Below are positions 45,022 to 54,600 of a DNA stretch of 64,000 nucleotides, piece after piece (the first letter of the stretch is position 1; each line of letters starts with the position of its first letter). The position numbers and the translations under genes are program-made. The notes under the pieces were generated by a model, which was not told the origin of the DNA, did not search any database, and worked only from the letters and a program-made list of their open reading frames with translations. Location: positions 1 to 64,000 of the forward strand of contig JABMOY010000126.1 of NCBI GenBank assembly GCA_013203955.1, in the 5' to 3' direction. Source of the stretch: Rhodospirillales bacterium (lineage in GTDB: Bacteria > Pseudomonadota > Alphaproteobacteria > Rhodospirillales > Casp-alpha2).

Positions 45022-46161
45022 GTGCGGAACGCCGTGATAAAATTTTACCGCATTCTCGACTGGTGGCTGAACCGAAAACGCCGCCAACAGCCGCGCTCGG
45101 GCAAGGCCAAGGGTGTCCTGTTGATTTCAAGTGGCGGGCTGGGCGATACGGTCCTGTTCGCCCATGTCATCGAACGTTTCCTCGGATGTGCGGAAAAAGA
45201 CGAACCGGTAACGGTGTTGCTCCGGTCCGATGCCATGAAGATGGCGTTCCTTCTGCCCCAGGGTGTTCAGGTCATCGGTGTCGATTTTTATCGCTTGCGC
45301 AAGGATCTGGGCTACCGGCGGGAAATCACGGATAGTTTTTTCAGCGCCCATTACCGTCTCGTCGTTCATACGGATTACCTTCGCCACCCGGATTTGGACG
45401 AAGCCCTTGTTGCCGCGGCCATGGCCGCGGAGGCCGTCGCCATGAAGCCTCGGCCTTGGCGCAAATATGACGCCCGGCTCAACCAAAACCGACGGCTGTA
45501 TGGGCGGCTTTATGACAGTGGCGCGCCGAATATGGATAAGGTCCTGAGGTGGTCACGGTTCGCGGATTGGCTTTTGGATATGGAGCGCACCCCGCCCATC
45601 GCCGCCCTAGACCCGGCGCAGTTGCCACCGGCCGCCCAAGAAGGGCCTGAAGTCGTCATCCAACCTTTTTCGGCGGTAAAGGCCAAGCAAAGCCCCCCTG
45701 CCCTGTATCGGCGGATAATCGATGCTCTGCCGGAAGGCACACGGGTTGCCATTACCGGCACTCAGCGCGACCTTGAAGACAACCCGGAATTCAAGAGTCT
45801 TTTGGACTTGGCCGGAGTTGAGTTCGACGCATCAAGCTTCGCCGAATTGGTCCCCATATTGCTGTCGGCGAAATTAGTGATCTCGGTCGATACCGCCTTG
45901 ATGCATTTGGCTGTCGCGGTCGGCGCGCCGACGTTGTGCCTGGCCAGCGCCGCCTATGTTGGAGAAATAGTCCCTTATGATCCAGCCATTACGCCCGAAA
46001 ATGCCCATTTCCTTTATACATCGATGTCCTGCGAGGGATGTTTGGGGGACTGCATTCATCCCTTCCAGAACGGCATGTTCCCGTGCGTTGCAAAATTGGA
46101 CAAAAACCAAGCCGTAAAGAAAGCGAGAGAAATTATGTCAATGACCGGGGGTCACGTTTGA
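45022..46161 (+). CDS. glycosyltransferase family 9 protein (heptosyltransferase-like)
   Basis: A 379-residue GT-B enzyme of family GT9. The N-terminal domain has LLISSGGLGDTVLFAHV; the C-terminal domain has SVDTALMHLAVAVGAPTLCL, the typical donor-binding segment. GT9 members transfer heptose, or related sugars, in LPS cores. Four cysteines near the C-terminus (CEGCLGDCIHPF plus one) could bind a metal or cluster, which is unusual. GTG start abutting the DUF6165 stop; the stop overlaps the next ATG by one base. Confidence 0.88.
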   Translation: MRNAVIKFYRILDWWLNRKRRQQPRSGKAKGVLLISSGGLGDTVLFAHVIERFLGCAEKDEPVTVLLRSDAMKMAFLLPQGVQVIGVDFYRLRKDLGYRREITDSFFSAHYRLVVHTDYLRHPDLDEALVAAAMAAEAVAMKPRPWRKYDARLNQNRRLYGRLYDSGAPNMDKVLRWSRFADWLLDMERTPPIAALDPAQLPPAAQEGPEVVIQPFSAVKAKQSPPALYRRIIDALPEGTRVAITGTQRDLEDNPEFKSLLDLAGVEFDASSFAELVPILLSAKLVISVDTALMHLAVAVGAPTLCLASAAYVGEIVPYDPAITPENAHFLYTSMSCEGCLGDCIHPFQNGMFPCVAKLDKNQAVKKAREIMSMTGGHV

Positions 46162-47681
46162 TGCCAACCTCTTCTGTTTGGTCGAAGACGACAGGTTTCT
46201 TCTTTAAAAATAGGATTTGGATTTTGGGCGCGATGGGAGCGCTGTGTTTCCTGGATGTGGCTGGAATGGGGCTGGCTTACCTAATGTATCCCGGCTATTT
46301 GGACCATGGCGAACCCAGCCTAGCCATGATTTCCTGGCGGCTTCTGGATGGATTTCCCGCCTATCCCGGTTTTGATGATCCCGGTCGGATCAGCAACGTA
46401 TATGGCCCCCTTACATTTCTTCTTCACGCCATTTCCTTTTACTTTGCCGGACCTTTCGTGGCGACGGGAAAGGCGTTGTCGATTGTGGCGGCATTGTTAA
46501 TTCCGGTCTTGATGTTCATGGACCATCGGCGCCACGGTTTCAGTGTTGGCGCGGTCGCGATGATCTTTGGCACCGCGTTCGTTTTGTTCACGCTTCCTAT
46601 TTCCATTTTGAATCGGCCGGATTCCTTCATTGCTCTTTTGGCCGTGATAACGGTTTGGGCAAAGAATGCCAGCTTGCCGGGTCGCCCAGAATGGGGAAAG
46701 ACGATCCTGATTGGCGTTTGCGGCGGGCTTGCTGTTGGGTTCAAAATTCACGCGGGCATTTTTCTGGCGCCTGTGGCCTTGTTTCATTGCTTGGATCGGG
46801 AAAACGGCCTTAGGCCTTTTTTTGCGGTAGGGGCCGTAGGTATTTTTGTAGCTTTGCTGCCTTTCGCCCTGCCCGTTTTCCCGCTTGCGGATTATTTGTC
46901 GTGGTTCGGTCCGCTATTGGGCAAGCAGGCTCCCGTGAATTCCTACGGAAAGCCTTTCCGTTACGCCCTTCTTTATTTGGTTCCAGTGCTGTTGCTTTTT
47001 GCCTTGTCCCGGAAGCAAGAAACAGTTCCTTCCAGGCTTGCCGAAAGGGCTTATCTTGGGGCCTATCTTGTGTGCCTGGGGGCCGCCATTTATGTCGGCT
47101 CAAAACCGGGCGGCGGTATCCGTTACATGTTTCCCTTTATGCCAATGACGGTTGATTTCATCCTCGGCCACGGTCGCAGGGTTGAAAAACGCTCCAGACT
47201 TGCCTGGTCTGCGATTGGGGTGTTCATGGCCATTATGTTGGCGATAAGCTTGCCGACTCAAAAACGCTTTCAACGCACCCTTCATTGGGACGAAGCGCAA
47301 CAGGTCAGCCGTGAAGTTCGGCAAATCATGGCGGCTTATCCCGGTAAGACAATGGAAATGGGCTTGGGAGAAAATGACATCAACTACTGGAGGACGTATT
47401 TCAAGACGTTGCTGGTTCTAAACGGAAACCCCTACAGTTTGGATTCGGCGGTCGTCATGGAAACGTCTTATCTTAAAATTCCCCTGACGAATGCCGATTT
47501 AGAAATGATCCGCAGGTGCGCTACCGATATATGGCTTATTCCGAAGGGCGAACGGCCTTTCGAAATGATCGGATATTACGGCGTTCCCGTTTATGACGGG
47601 GCCTTTAAGAAGGTTTTTGTTGACAGTTATACGAAATCCCGGAGTTTAAAATTTTTCGATATCTGGGCCTGCAAAAAGTAG
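46161..47681 (+). CDS. polytopic membrane protein, GT-C glycosyltransferase-like
   Basis: A 506-residue inner-membrane protein with about ten hydrophobic spans. A DHGEP segment soon after the first span sits where GT-C enzymes such as ArnT and dolichyl-mannosyltransferases carry catalytic acidic residues, and VYGPLTFLLHAI resembles the next loop. The soluble C-terminal part (about 400-506) is presumed periplasmic. It probably transfers a sugar from a polyprenyl carrier at the outer face of the membrane. The GT2 at 53596 could supply that carrier. The family is only tentative. ATG overlaps the GT9 stop. Confidence 0.8.
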   Translation: MPTSSVWSKTTGFFFKNRIWILGAMGALCFLDVAGMGLAYLMYPGYLDHGEPSLAMISWRLLDGFPAYPGFDDPGRISNVYGPLTFLLHAISFYFAGPFVATGKALSIVAALLIPVLMFMDHRRHGFSVGAVAMIFGTAFVLFTLPISILNRPDSFIALLAVITVWAKNASLPGRPEWGKTILIGVCGGLAVGFKIHAGIFLAPVALFHCLDRENGLRPFFAVGAVGIFVALLPFALPVFPLADYLSWFGPLLGKQAPVNSYGKPFRYALLYLVPVLLLFALSRKQETVPSRLAERAYLGAYLVCLGAAIYVGSKPGGGIRYMFPFMPMTVDFILGHGRRVEKRSRLAWSAIGVFMAIMLAISLPTQKRFQRTLHWDEAQQVSREVRQIMAAYPGKTMEMGLGENDINYWRTYFKTLLVLNGNPYSLDSAVVMETSYLKIPLTNADLEMIRRCATDIWLIPKGERPFEMIGYYGVPVYDGAFKKVFVDSYTKSRSLKFFDIWACKK

Positions 47682-47682
47682 A

Positions 47683-49248
47683 TTAAGAGCCCGGTCGATT
47701 TTCCGGCTGGTCGTATGTGTCGCCCTTCTTCCATTCCGCGTTCCAATCGATAAGACCCGTCGGTTTGGCGAAAACTTCTTTTGCCGAATATTCGACGCCT
47801 TCCTCATCGCGGTAGATGTCCGTTTGACCCTTGGCCATGCCGCCAATGAAAACGTCACGAGAACTCCAGAAGTACTGCAGGGACTGCCAAAAGGGGATGT
47901 CGAAGAATCTAATATCTTCCCAATGATTCAGGTATTGAAGCGGCATTAATATTTTAGCCCACCGGCTGGATAATATGTTTTTTGCGAACCTGAGACAGAA
48001 TGGAAACCTGCCGAACATGGTGGCGGCCCAATTCATGTTGGCGATTTTGTCGAAATCGCCGTGGATGTCTTTGGCCTTGTAAGTGAACTCCCCGGTTCCC
48101 TCGCTCAAATCGTTTCTGATGGCATAATTCGCCAACTCGGTCCCCTTATACATCTTTAGGATGCTTACTCTGATGCCGTAAGGTTTAAGCGAACTGCCGA
48201 AACGGACGCTTTCGATGGCTGCTTCCAAGGATTCATTGGGCAGGCAGAACATGATGTTCATAATGAATTTGAATTTGTGTTTTTTGAGAAGGTCTGTGAC
48301 CTCGACGTATCGGGCATTGGTGATTTTTTTGTTGAGCATGTTGATGCGGGTTTCCTCTACCCCGCATTCCAACCCGAAGGTCCCGCCACGGCAACGTCCG
48401 TCGACCATTGCTTCAATTATTTCCTCGTCCAGGCTGGTGACTTCTATATTGCACGACCAGTCCAGGTTGAATTGTTTCTTGTAGCGCTTTGAAAATTCCT
48501 TCACCCAGTTTTTATCCAAGTTGAAGATGTCGTCGCAGAAATGGACGCGCCGGGTCGGGTATTTCTCAAGAACCCGTTCAACCTCTTCCAAGGCATATTC
48601 GATGCTGTGGCGGCGGAAGACCTTGCCCTTGCCTTTGTACATGTCGAAATAGGTGGGCTCGAAACAATAAGCGCATTTATAGGGGCAGCCGCGGGTAGTG
48701 ATAAATCGCTTGACGGCGAAATTCGCCATGAGCGGATATTTGTCATAGTACAAACTGCGGTCCGGAAACGGATACTTATCCAGATTTTCCTCGGGCGGCA
48801 GCAATGAGTTGCGCATCCATCCCTTTTCCGTTTTCACCAGCAGGCTATTAACGTCGGAATAATCCTCGCCGGCTTCAATTCGGTCCATAAGCGTCAAAAG
48901 CGCTTCTTCTCCGTCTCCCATGCAGATGATATCGGTGCACCCGTATTTCATGACGTCTTCTTGCATAAACATGCAATGCGGTCCGCCCCAGATAACCTTG
49001 CGGGTGGTTTTTTCCTTGATGAGTTTGGAAACGGGGCGGAATTGCTCAACTTGGGGCGTCATCACCGAAAAGCCGACGAGGTCCGGGTCAGCCGCTTCGA
49101 TATAATCGATAAGTTTATCGAAGCGATTGAAATCCTGGAGAAGCGTAAGGTCGACCTCATGCCCGTTCGCTTTCAAATACGAACTCAGGTACATGATGCC
49201 CAAGCCTTCGTTCAGGAAATTGTCGCTAACGAAAAGTATCTTGGCCAT
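47683..49248 (-). CDS. B12-binding radical SAM enzyme, copy 1
   Basis: A 521-residue class B-type radical SAM protein. The N-terminal 130 residues are a cobalamin-binding Rossmann domain without the usual DxHxxG ligand. The radical SAM domain has the cluster motif CPYKCAYC after TRGC. It ends one base away from the convergent membrane-protein gene. Substrates of such enzymes in glycan loci are unknown; C-methylation or carbon-skeleton changes of sugars or lipids are possible. It lies next to two further enzymes of the same type. Confidence 0.92.
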   Translation of the reverse strand: MAKILFVSDNFLNEGLGIMYLSSYLKANGHEVDLTLLQDFNRFDKLIDYIEAADPDLVGFSVMTPQVEQFRPVSKLIKEKTTRKVIWGGPHCMFMQEDVMKYGCTDIICMGDGEEALLTLMDRIEAGEDYSDVNSLLVKTEKGWMRNSLLPPEENLDKYPFPDRSLYYDKYPLMANFAVKRFITTRGCPYKCAYCFEPTYFDMYKGKGKVFRRHSIEYALEEVERVLEKYPTRRVHFCDDIFNLDKNWVKEFSKRYKKQFNLDWSCNIEVTSLDEEIIEAMVDGRCRGGTFGLECGVEETRINMLNKKITNARYVEVTDLLKKHKFKFIMNIMFCLPNESLEAAIESVRFGSSLKPYGIRVSILKMYKGTELANYAIRNDLSEGTGEFTYKAKDIHGDFDKIANMNWAATMFGRFPFCLRFAKNILSSRWAKILMPLQYLNHWEDIRFFDIPFWQSLQYFWSSRDVFIGGMAKGQTDIYRDEEGVEYSAKEVFAKPTGLIDWNAEWKKGDTYDQPENRPGS

Positions 49249-49353
49249 GGGCTTCTTTCAGAAGGCTTATGAGTAAAACGGTTTCGGGCCAACAAATCAT
49301 ATACGATTTATTTTTTTATGTTTGGGTTTGTTGGCCAAATGCCGTATTGAGAT

Positions 49354-50808
49354 TTAGTTCCGGTGCGCCGACGTCAGAATCTTGTACCCCGTCCATGCCA
49401 GAAGCTTGAACGGGACTGGGGCCGGATAGATCCGGCGGTGAAGCATCCACCCATAGGTGAACCGGTAGACAAGGCCGAGAAATTTTTTGCCTAAACTTTT
49501 CTTGTAGATTTTCTCGATCAGCTCGATATGACGCTCCAACCAAGGAAATTCGACGAGCAAGGGAAAGACGACCTGATAACTGTGCAGGCGGTCCTTTAGT
49601 TTCTGTGGGAAATTGAGGACGGTTTCCGAATACTGCCCGCCCCAATTTTCATTCTCCTCATCCAGGTAGCCGTTATCCCGCGCGTACTTTGTCAAGCCGA
49701 CACCGGGATAGGGCTGGAAGATGGAGGCATCCGCGTAATCGACCTTGCAATCCTGATTAATGCGGACGGTTTCTTTGAAGGTTTCTTCCGATTCGCCCGG
49801 CAACCCCAGCATGTTCAGGCAGTACGATTTGATGCCGTGCTTGCGTAGGATGTCGAACGTTTCGTAAATTTGCTCGTCCTTCATGCTGCGCAGCATGACC
49901 TTATTGCGGATATCGGCGTTGCCCGATTCGATGGCGATGCAAACGGCGTGAGCGCCGGATTTTTTCAAAGTCTTGGCGTATTCTTCATCGACCATGTTGG
50001 GCCGAACAAGGGCGACATAGGGAAGCCCGACTTCTTTGGGGTAGACTTCGGCGAATTCTTCCAGCCATTCCCGCTTGATACCGAAAACGTCGTCATGGAA
50101 TTTAAGAAATTTTGACGGATAACGGGCGATGGTGGTCTGGATTTCCTTGATCATGTAGGGCACGGATTTGGTACGGACGATATCACCCTTGCCCTTGTAC
50201 ATTTCATTGAAGGCATGATTGAAACAATAGGTGCATTTATAGGGGCAGCCGCGACTGGCGAAAAAGCCCCGGATGGGCATGTTTTTAAGCCCGTAACTTT
50301 CTTCATACATCAGGGCTTTGTCCGGCGGCGGAAGGGTATCCAAATCATCAATCAGGCGGGTAATGCCGTTTTTCTTAATGGACCCGTCGTCGAGCTTGAA
50401 ATGCATATTCGTGGTATCAAGCATCTTGTCGCTGCCGAAGTTATTCAGGAAATCCCTGATCGCCATGTCCCCTTCGCCGACGCAAATGGCATCGACACCG
50501 TCTTTGTTGATGTACTCCTGGAAAAAGGTCGGGTGCACCCCGCCGAAAATGGAATAAGCGCCGGATTCTTCCTTCAGGTGTGAATTAATTTCCAGAAACT
50601 TAGCCGCGTCCGGCGACATCACCGAATAGGCCAGGACATCAGGCTTGAAGTCCTTAAGCTTTTTGACCGCTTTTTTTGGGTCCTTTTCATATTCGATAAG
50701 GATGACCTCGTGCCCGGCTTCTTTCGCGGAGGCCGATATCACGGGGATGGAGTAGCTTTCAACGACACCGATGCGGTCGGTGACCATGGCAACGCGAACC
50801 TGACTCAA
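49354..50808 (-). CDS. B12-binding radical SAM enzyme, copy 2
   Basis: A 484-residue protein with an N-terminal B12-binding-like domain (residues 1-130) and a radical SAM domain with CPYKCTYC. GLPGESEETFKETV is typical of the SAM barrel end. The C-terminal 90 residues are a family-specific tail. TTG start at 50808 with AAGGATG upstream; an ATG seven codons on is less well placed. It is transcribed before copy 1 with a 105-base spacer, and shares the FEMYKGKG-like segment with it, showing common descent. Confidence 0.92.
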   Translation of the reverse strand: MSQVRVAMVTDRIGVVESYSIPVISASAKEAGHEVILIEYEKDPKKAVKKLKDFKPDVLAYSVMSPDAAKFLEINSHLKEESGAYSIFGGVHPTFFQEYINKDGVDAICVGEGDMAIRDFLNNFGSDKMLDTTNMHFKLDDGSIKKNGITRLIDDLDTLPPPDKALMYEESYGLKNMPIRGFFASRGCPYKCTYCFNHAFNEMYKGKGDIVRTKSVPYMIKEIQTTIARYPSKFLKFHDDVFGIKREWLEEFAEVYPKEVGLPYVALVRPNMVDEEYAKTLKKSGAHAVCIAIESGNADIRNKVMLRSMKDEQIYETFDILRKHGIKSYCLNMLGLPGESEETFKETVRINQDCKVDYADASIFQPYPGVGLTKYARDNGYLDEENENWGGQYSETVLNFPQKLKDRLHSYQVVFPLLVEFPWLERHIELIEKIYKKSLGKKFLGLVYRFTYGWMLHRRIYPAPVPFKLLAWTGYKILTSAHRN

Positions 50809-51038
50809 CTGCTCATCCTTTTTCTTTTCTTTGGGCTAAATACCCAAGAAGGTTGTTTAATTAGAGCCTCATATTACCTAACCTAATTACTCAGAAAAAC
50901 CCTAAACTTGTTCGGGTTCAAAGCATGGGCCTTTCGGGGGCCTGGGGCTTGAGTTTTTCGAATAGCCGCCATCCCGGAGATGTTGTATACGGCTGGCAAG
51001 ACATCTTTTCCAGAATTTTTCGGAATCTCCTTTATTTC

Positions 51039-52553
51039 ATGGCAAAAAACAAGGCAATGACGACGGAGCGTCTGGATCTTCTGCTAGTTAATCCGGGCGG
51101 TCGCGGGAAGATTTACCAGGAATTGGGCGACGAACTGTCGGCGGTGGAACCGCCGCTTTGGTGTCGGCTGATCGGGGGCTATGTCCGTGACCAGGGCTTT
51201 AAAATCGAAATCCTCGATTCGGAAGCCCTAAACCTCCCCCCCGCCGCCATTGCCGACAAAGTAGCCACTTTGAACCCACGTCTGGTGGCGATGGTCGTTT
51301 TTGGTCATCAGCCCTCCGCCTCAACCCAGCAAATGATGGGCGCCGCCGAGGCCTGCCGGGCGATCAAGGCCGAAACCGAAGATATCCCGATCATTATGGT
51401 CGGCGGACACGTGTCGGCCCTGCCCGAGCGCACCCTTGACGAGGAGCCTGTTGACTTCGTTTGCAAGGGAGAAGGCCCGGTGACGGTGGTGCAGCTTCTC
51501 GAAGCCATGTCCCAGGAAGGCGAAATCGATTTTGAGGCCATTGAGGGCTTGGTGTGGATGCGTGACGGCAAACCGGTGGTAAATCCATCACCGCCCTTGA
51601 TCAAGGATTTGGACGCAGACCTTCATGGAAACGTCTGGGAACTGTTGCCGATGGACAAATACCGGGCCCATAACTGGCAATGTTTCGGCGATCTGGAGTC
51701 GCGGGAACCTTATGCCTCGATTTATACGTCCTTGGGGTGTCCCTATAAATGCGCGTTTTGCTGCGTTAATGCGCCGTTTGACGTCAATCGCTACCGCATG
51801 CGGAGCCCGGAGGCCGTCGTCAAGGAAATTGATTTTCTCCATGACACATACGGCATCAAGACCTACAAAATTATCGACGAGATGTTCGTGCTTAACGAAC
51901 GTCATGTTCTGGATATCTGCAATCTTCTGATCGAACGCAATTACGGCCTCAACATCTGGGCCTATGCCCGCATCGATACCGTCAAGCCGAAGATGCTGGA
52001 TAAGCTGAGGGACGCCGGCATCCGCTGGTTGGCGCTGGGGATCGAATCCGGGTCCGAGCATGTGCGTGATGGTGCCGAAAAGGCCTTCAGCCAGGAAGAC
52101 ATCACCGACATCGTCCGCGACATCCAGAAAGCCGGCATCAAAGTCATCGGCAATTTTATTTTCGGCCTACCCGATGATAATCAGGAAACCATGCAGCAGA
52201 CCCTCGACTTGGCGATTGAGCTCAACTGCGAATTCGTCAACCTGTACTCAGCCATGGCTTATCCGGGTTCTCCCCTTTATGTTGACGCGGTGACTAAGAA
52301 CTTGCCCCTGCCGGATCAATGGTCCGGGTTTTCGCAACATAGCTTTGACTGTCAGCCCCTGCCGACCGATCACCTGAGTGCCGGCGAAGTCTTGAAGTTC
52401 CGGGATGACGCTTTTCACACCTATTTCTCCAACCCACGGTATCTGGACATGGTGACACAGGCTTTCGGTTGGGAAACCCGCCGCCATATCGAGGATATGG
52501 CCAAACACCGCCTTAAACGGAAAATTCTGGATGAACTTGATGCGGCGGAATAA
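51039..52553 (+). CDS. B12-binding radical SAM enzyme, copy 3
   Basis: A 504-residue protein with the same two-domain layout: cobalamin-binding Rossmann domain (GGHVSALPERTL, then CKGEG) and radical SAM domain with CPYKCAFC. A GIESGSEHVRDG segment and FGLPDDNQETM follow. It is divergent from the other two copies and leads an operon with the HddA-like kinase, whose start lies three bases after its stop. The ATG at 51039 lacks a ribosome site, and one at 51057 is an alternative. The physical link suggests it acts on the same sugar pathway as the kinase. Confidence 0.9.
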   Translation: MAKNKAMTTERLDLLLVNPGGRGKIYQELGDELSAVEPPLWCRLIGGYVRDQGFKIEILDSEALNLPPAAIADKVATLNPRLVAMVVFGHQPSASTQQMMGAAEACRAIKAETEDIPIIMVGGHVSALPERTLDEEPVDFVCKGEGPVTVVQLLEAMSQEGEIDFEAIEGLVWMRDGKPVVNPSPPLIKDLDADLHGNVWELLPMDKYRAHNWQCFGDLESREPYASIYTSLGCPYKCAFCCVNAPFDVNRYRMRSPEAVVKEIDFLHDTYGIKTYKIIDEMFVLNERHVLDICNLLIERNYGLNIWAYARIDTVKPKMLDKLRDAGIRWLALGIESGSEHVRDGAEKAFSQEDITDIVRDIQKAGIKVIGNFIFGLPDDNQETMQQTLDLAIELNCEFVNLYSAMAYPGSPLYVDAVTKNLPLPDQWSGFSQHSFDCQPLPTDHLSAGEVLKFRDDAFHTYFSNPRYLDMVTQAFGWETRRHIEDMAKHRLKRKILDELDAAE

Positions 52554-52556
52554 TAC

Positions 52557-53561
52557 ATGATTATCAGCCGCACCCCTTTCCGCGTGTCGCTTTTCGGCGG
52601 TGGTTCTGATTATCCGAAATGGTACCTGCAACACGGCGGCGCTGTTTTCGGCTTTGCCATCAATAAATATTGTTACCTTTCTGTCCGTCCCTTGCCGCCG
52701 TTTTTCGAGTATCGAAACCGGATAGTCTATTCGAAAGTCGAAATGGTGAATGAAATTTCCGAAATCGAGCATCCCGCCGTCCGGGGAGTCCTCGAAGATA
52801 TGGGAATCAAAATCGGTCTTGAAATCCACCACGACGGTGACCTTCCTGCGCGTTCCGGGCTGGGCTCATCCTCATCGTTCACGGTCGGGCTTCTCAACAC
52901 CCTATCGGCGATGAACGGAAAAGAATTAAACAAAAAGACCCTGGCTCAGGAAGCGCTGCGCATCGAACAACAAGTGATTAAGGAACATGTCGGCTCGCAA
53001 GACCAGATCTGGGCGTCATATGGGGGAATCAACCGCATCGAGTTTTTAAAGAACGGCGATTTTGAGGTCCAACCTGCGGGCATTTCGGAAGCCCGGCAGA
53101 AAATTCTTTTGGATCATCTGCTTTTGTTTTTCACGGGCTTTTCACGATTTGCGCCGGAAATTGCAAAAAAGCAGATCGAAAATCTCGATAAGCGCGAAAA
53201 GCATTTGCAAGCCATGACCGGCCTCGTCGATGAAGCTTTGGGCGTGGTTAAGTCCGATACCCGCCCGATCACCGAAATCGGCGAAATGCTTCGTGAAACG
53301 TGGCGGCTCAAACGGGAGTTGGCGGATAACGTTTCGACGCCTGAAATCGACGAAATCTATGACGCCGCCCTGGAAGCGGGCGCCATTGGCGGGAAGCTGC
53401 TGGGCGCGGGCGGCGGTGGTTTCATGCTTTTGTTCGCTAAGCCGGAAAATCAACCGGCCGTTATTGAAAAGCTGAAAGGCTTAATCCGCGTAAAATTCGG
53501 TATTGATGATGTGGGTTCAAAGATTGTCGTCTTTGAGCCGGCGGGACTGGAAAACCGCTAG
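52557..53561 (+). CDS. GHMP kinase, D-glycero-D-manno-heptose 7-phosphate kinase-like (HddA)
   Basis: A 334-residue kinase of the GHMP superfamily. ISRTPFRVSLFGGGSDYP is the N-terminal motif, SGLGSSSSF the phosphate-binding loop, and GKLLGAGGGGFML the C-terminal motif. The combination matches HddA, which makes heptose 1,7-bisphosphate in GDP-heptose synthesis. Related kinases act on other sugars, so the substrate is inferred. The HddC-like enzyme that would complete this route is at the far left of the window. Confidence 0.88.
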   Translation: MIISRTPFRVSLFGGGSDYPKWYLQHGGAVFGFAINKYCYLSVRPLPPFFEYRNRIVYSKVEMVNEISEIEHPAVRGVLEDMGIKIGLEIHHDGDLPARSGLGSSSSFTVGLLNTLSAMNGKELNKKTLAQEALRIEQQVIKEHVGSQDQIWASYGGINRIEFLKNGDFEVQPAGISEARQKILLDHLLLFFTGFSRFAPEIAKKQIENLDKREKHLQAMTGLVDEALGVVKSDTRPITEIGEMLRETWRLKRELADNVSTPEIDEIYDAALEAGAIGGKLLGAGGGGFMLLFAKPENQPAVIEKLKGLIRVKFGIDDVGSKIVVFEPAGLENR

Positions 53562-53595
53562 CCCTTTCGCTAACGTCTATCCCTGAAGGAACTTC

Positions 53596-54567
53596 ATGGC
53601 GAAACAAACCGCACCGGCGAAATCAAATAAGAAACCAACGTCCAAAAAGGCGCTGGTTTCCGTCGTCCTGTCATTCCGCAATGAAGAAGACGTTATCCCG
53701 GAATTGATCAGGCGGCTGGAAACAGTTCTTAAAAAGGAATCGGTCGATTACGAGCTGATATTCGTCAATGACGATTCCACGGATGGGTCCTTGTCGCTGT
53801 TGAAAAAAAACGCGGCAAAAAACAAAAACATTAAGATCATCAATATGTCGCGGCGGTTCGGGGTTTCTGAGTGCGTCTTCGCGGGCATCGCCCACGCATC
53901 CGGCGACGCTATCATTACCATGGACGCCGACTTGCAGGATCCACCCGAGGTCATGCCCGAATTGATCGCCAAATGGCGGGACGGCGCCGAGGTGGTGTAC
54001 ACCGTTCGCACCCATCGGGACGGCGAAAAGCCCCTGAAGATGTGGCTGACGCGCATGGCTTACCGGGCCATCAATGCGTCTTCTGAAGTCGATATGCCGG
54101 TTAACGCCGGCGATTTTAGGCTGCTCAGCAGGATGGCCTGTGAAAAATTGCTGGAATTGGGGGAACTTGACCCCTATCCCCGCGGATTGGTTCCGTGGAT
54201 CGGCTACCGCCAGGAACCTGTCTATTACCGGCGCGAAGCCCGGGTCGCGGGAACCGCCCATTTCTCGCTTTTCGGTAGCCTCAACCCCTACAAGACTTTC
54301 ATTTCGGGCCTGACATCGTTTTCCATGGCGCCGATCTTCCTAATCTTTTTGATCGGCGGCGGCATTTCCGCCCTTTCTTTGGCCGTCATGGTTTTTTCGT
54401 TTGTTTTTGGCGATGGATCGTCTTTGTGGGCAACGTTCTTAGTTTTTATGTGGGGCTCATTGCTTTTTGCCATCGGTTTCGTCGGCATCTATGTCGGGCG
54501 CACATACAAAGACGTTCGCGGCAGGCCGCGCTATATCGTCAAGGATACCATCGGTTTTGGGGAATGA
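53596..54567 (+). CDS. polyprenyl-phosphate glycosyltransferase (GT2, GtrB/DPM1-like)
   Basis: A 323-residue membrane enzyme. A Lys-rich start leads to a GT-A domain with VVLSFRNEEDVIPEL, FVNDDSTDGS and the metal motif DADLQDPPEV. Two membrane spans follow near residues 240 and 280, as in GtrB. Such proteins attach a hexose or similar sugar to undecaprenyl phosphate at the cytoplasmic face, for use by a GT-C enzyme outside. The GT-C-like gene at 46161 may be that partner. It lies 34 bases after the kinase gene. Confidence 0.93.
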   Translation: MAKQTAPAKSNKKPTSKKALVSVVLSFRNEEDVIPELIRRLETVLKKESVDYELIFVNDDSTDGSLSLLKKNAAKNKNIKIINMSRRFGVSECVFAGIAHASGDAIITMDADLQDPPEVMPELIAKWRDGAEVVYTVRTHRDGEKPLKMWLTRMAYRAINASSEVDMPVNAGDFRLLSRMACEKLLELGELDPYPRGLVPWIGYRQEPVYYRREARVAGTAHFSLFGSLNPYKTFISGLTSFSMAPIFLIFLIGGGISALSLAVMVFSFVFGDGSSLWATFLVFMWGSLLFAIGFVGIYVGRTYKDVRGRPRYIVKDTIGFGE

Positions 54568-54600
54568 CCCGGTCGGACATATCGGCCGGGTCCGTGGGTA

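Noticed and set aside
54566..54592. Hairpin GACCCGG / CCGGGTC between the GT2 and phosphatase-like genes as a terminator
   Set aside because: No T run follows on either strand, and the left arm overlaps the GT2 stop codon, so evidence for termination is weak.
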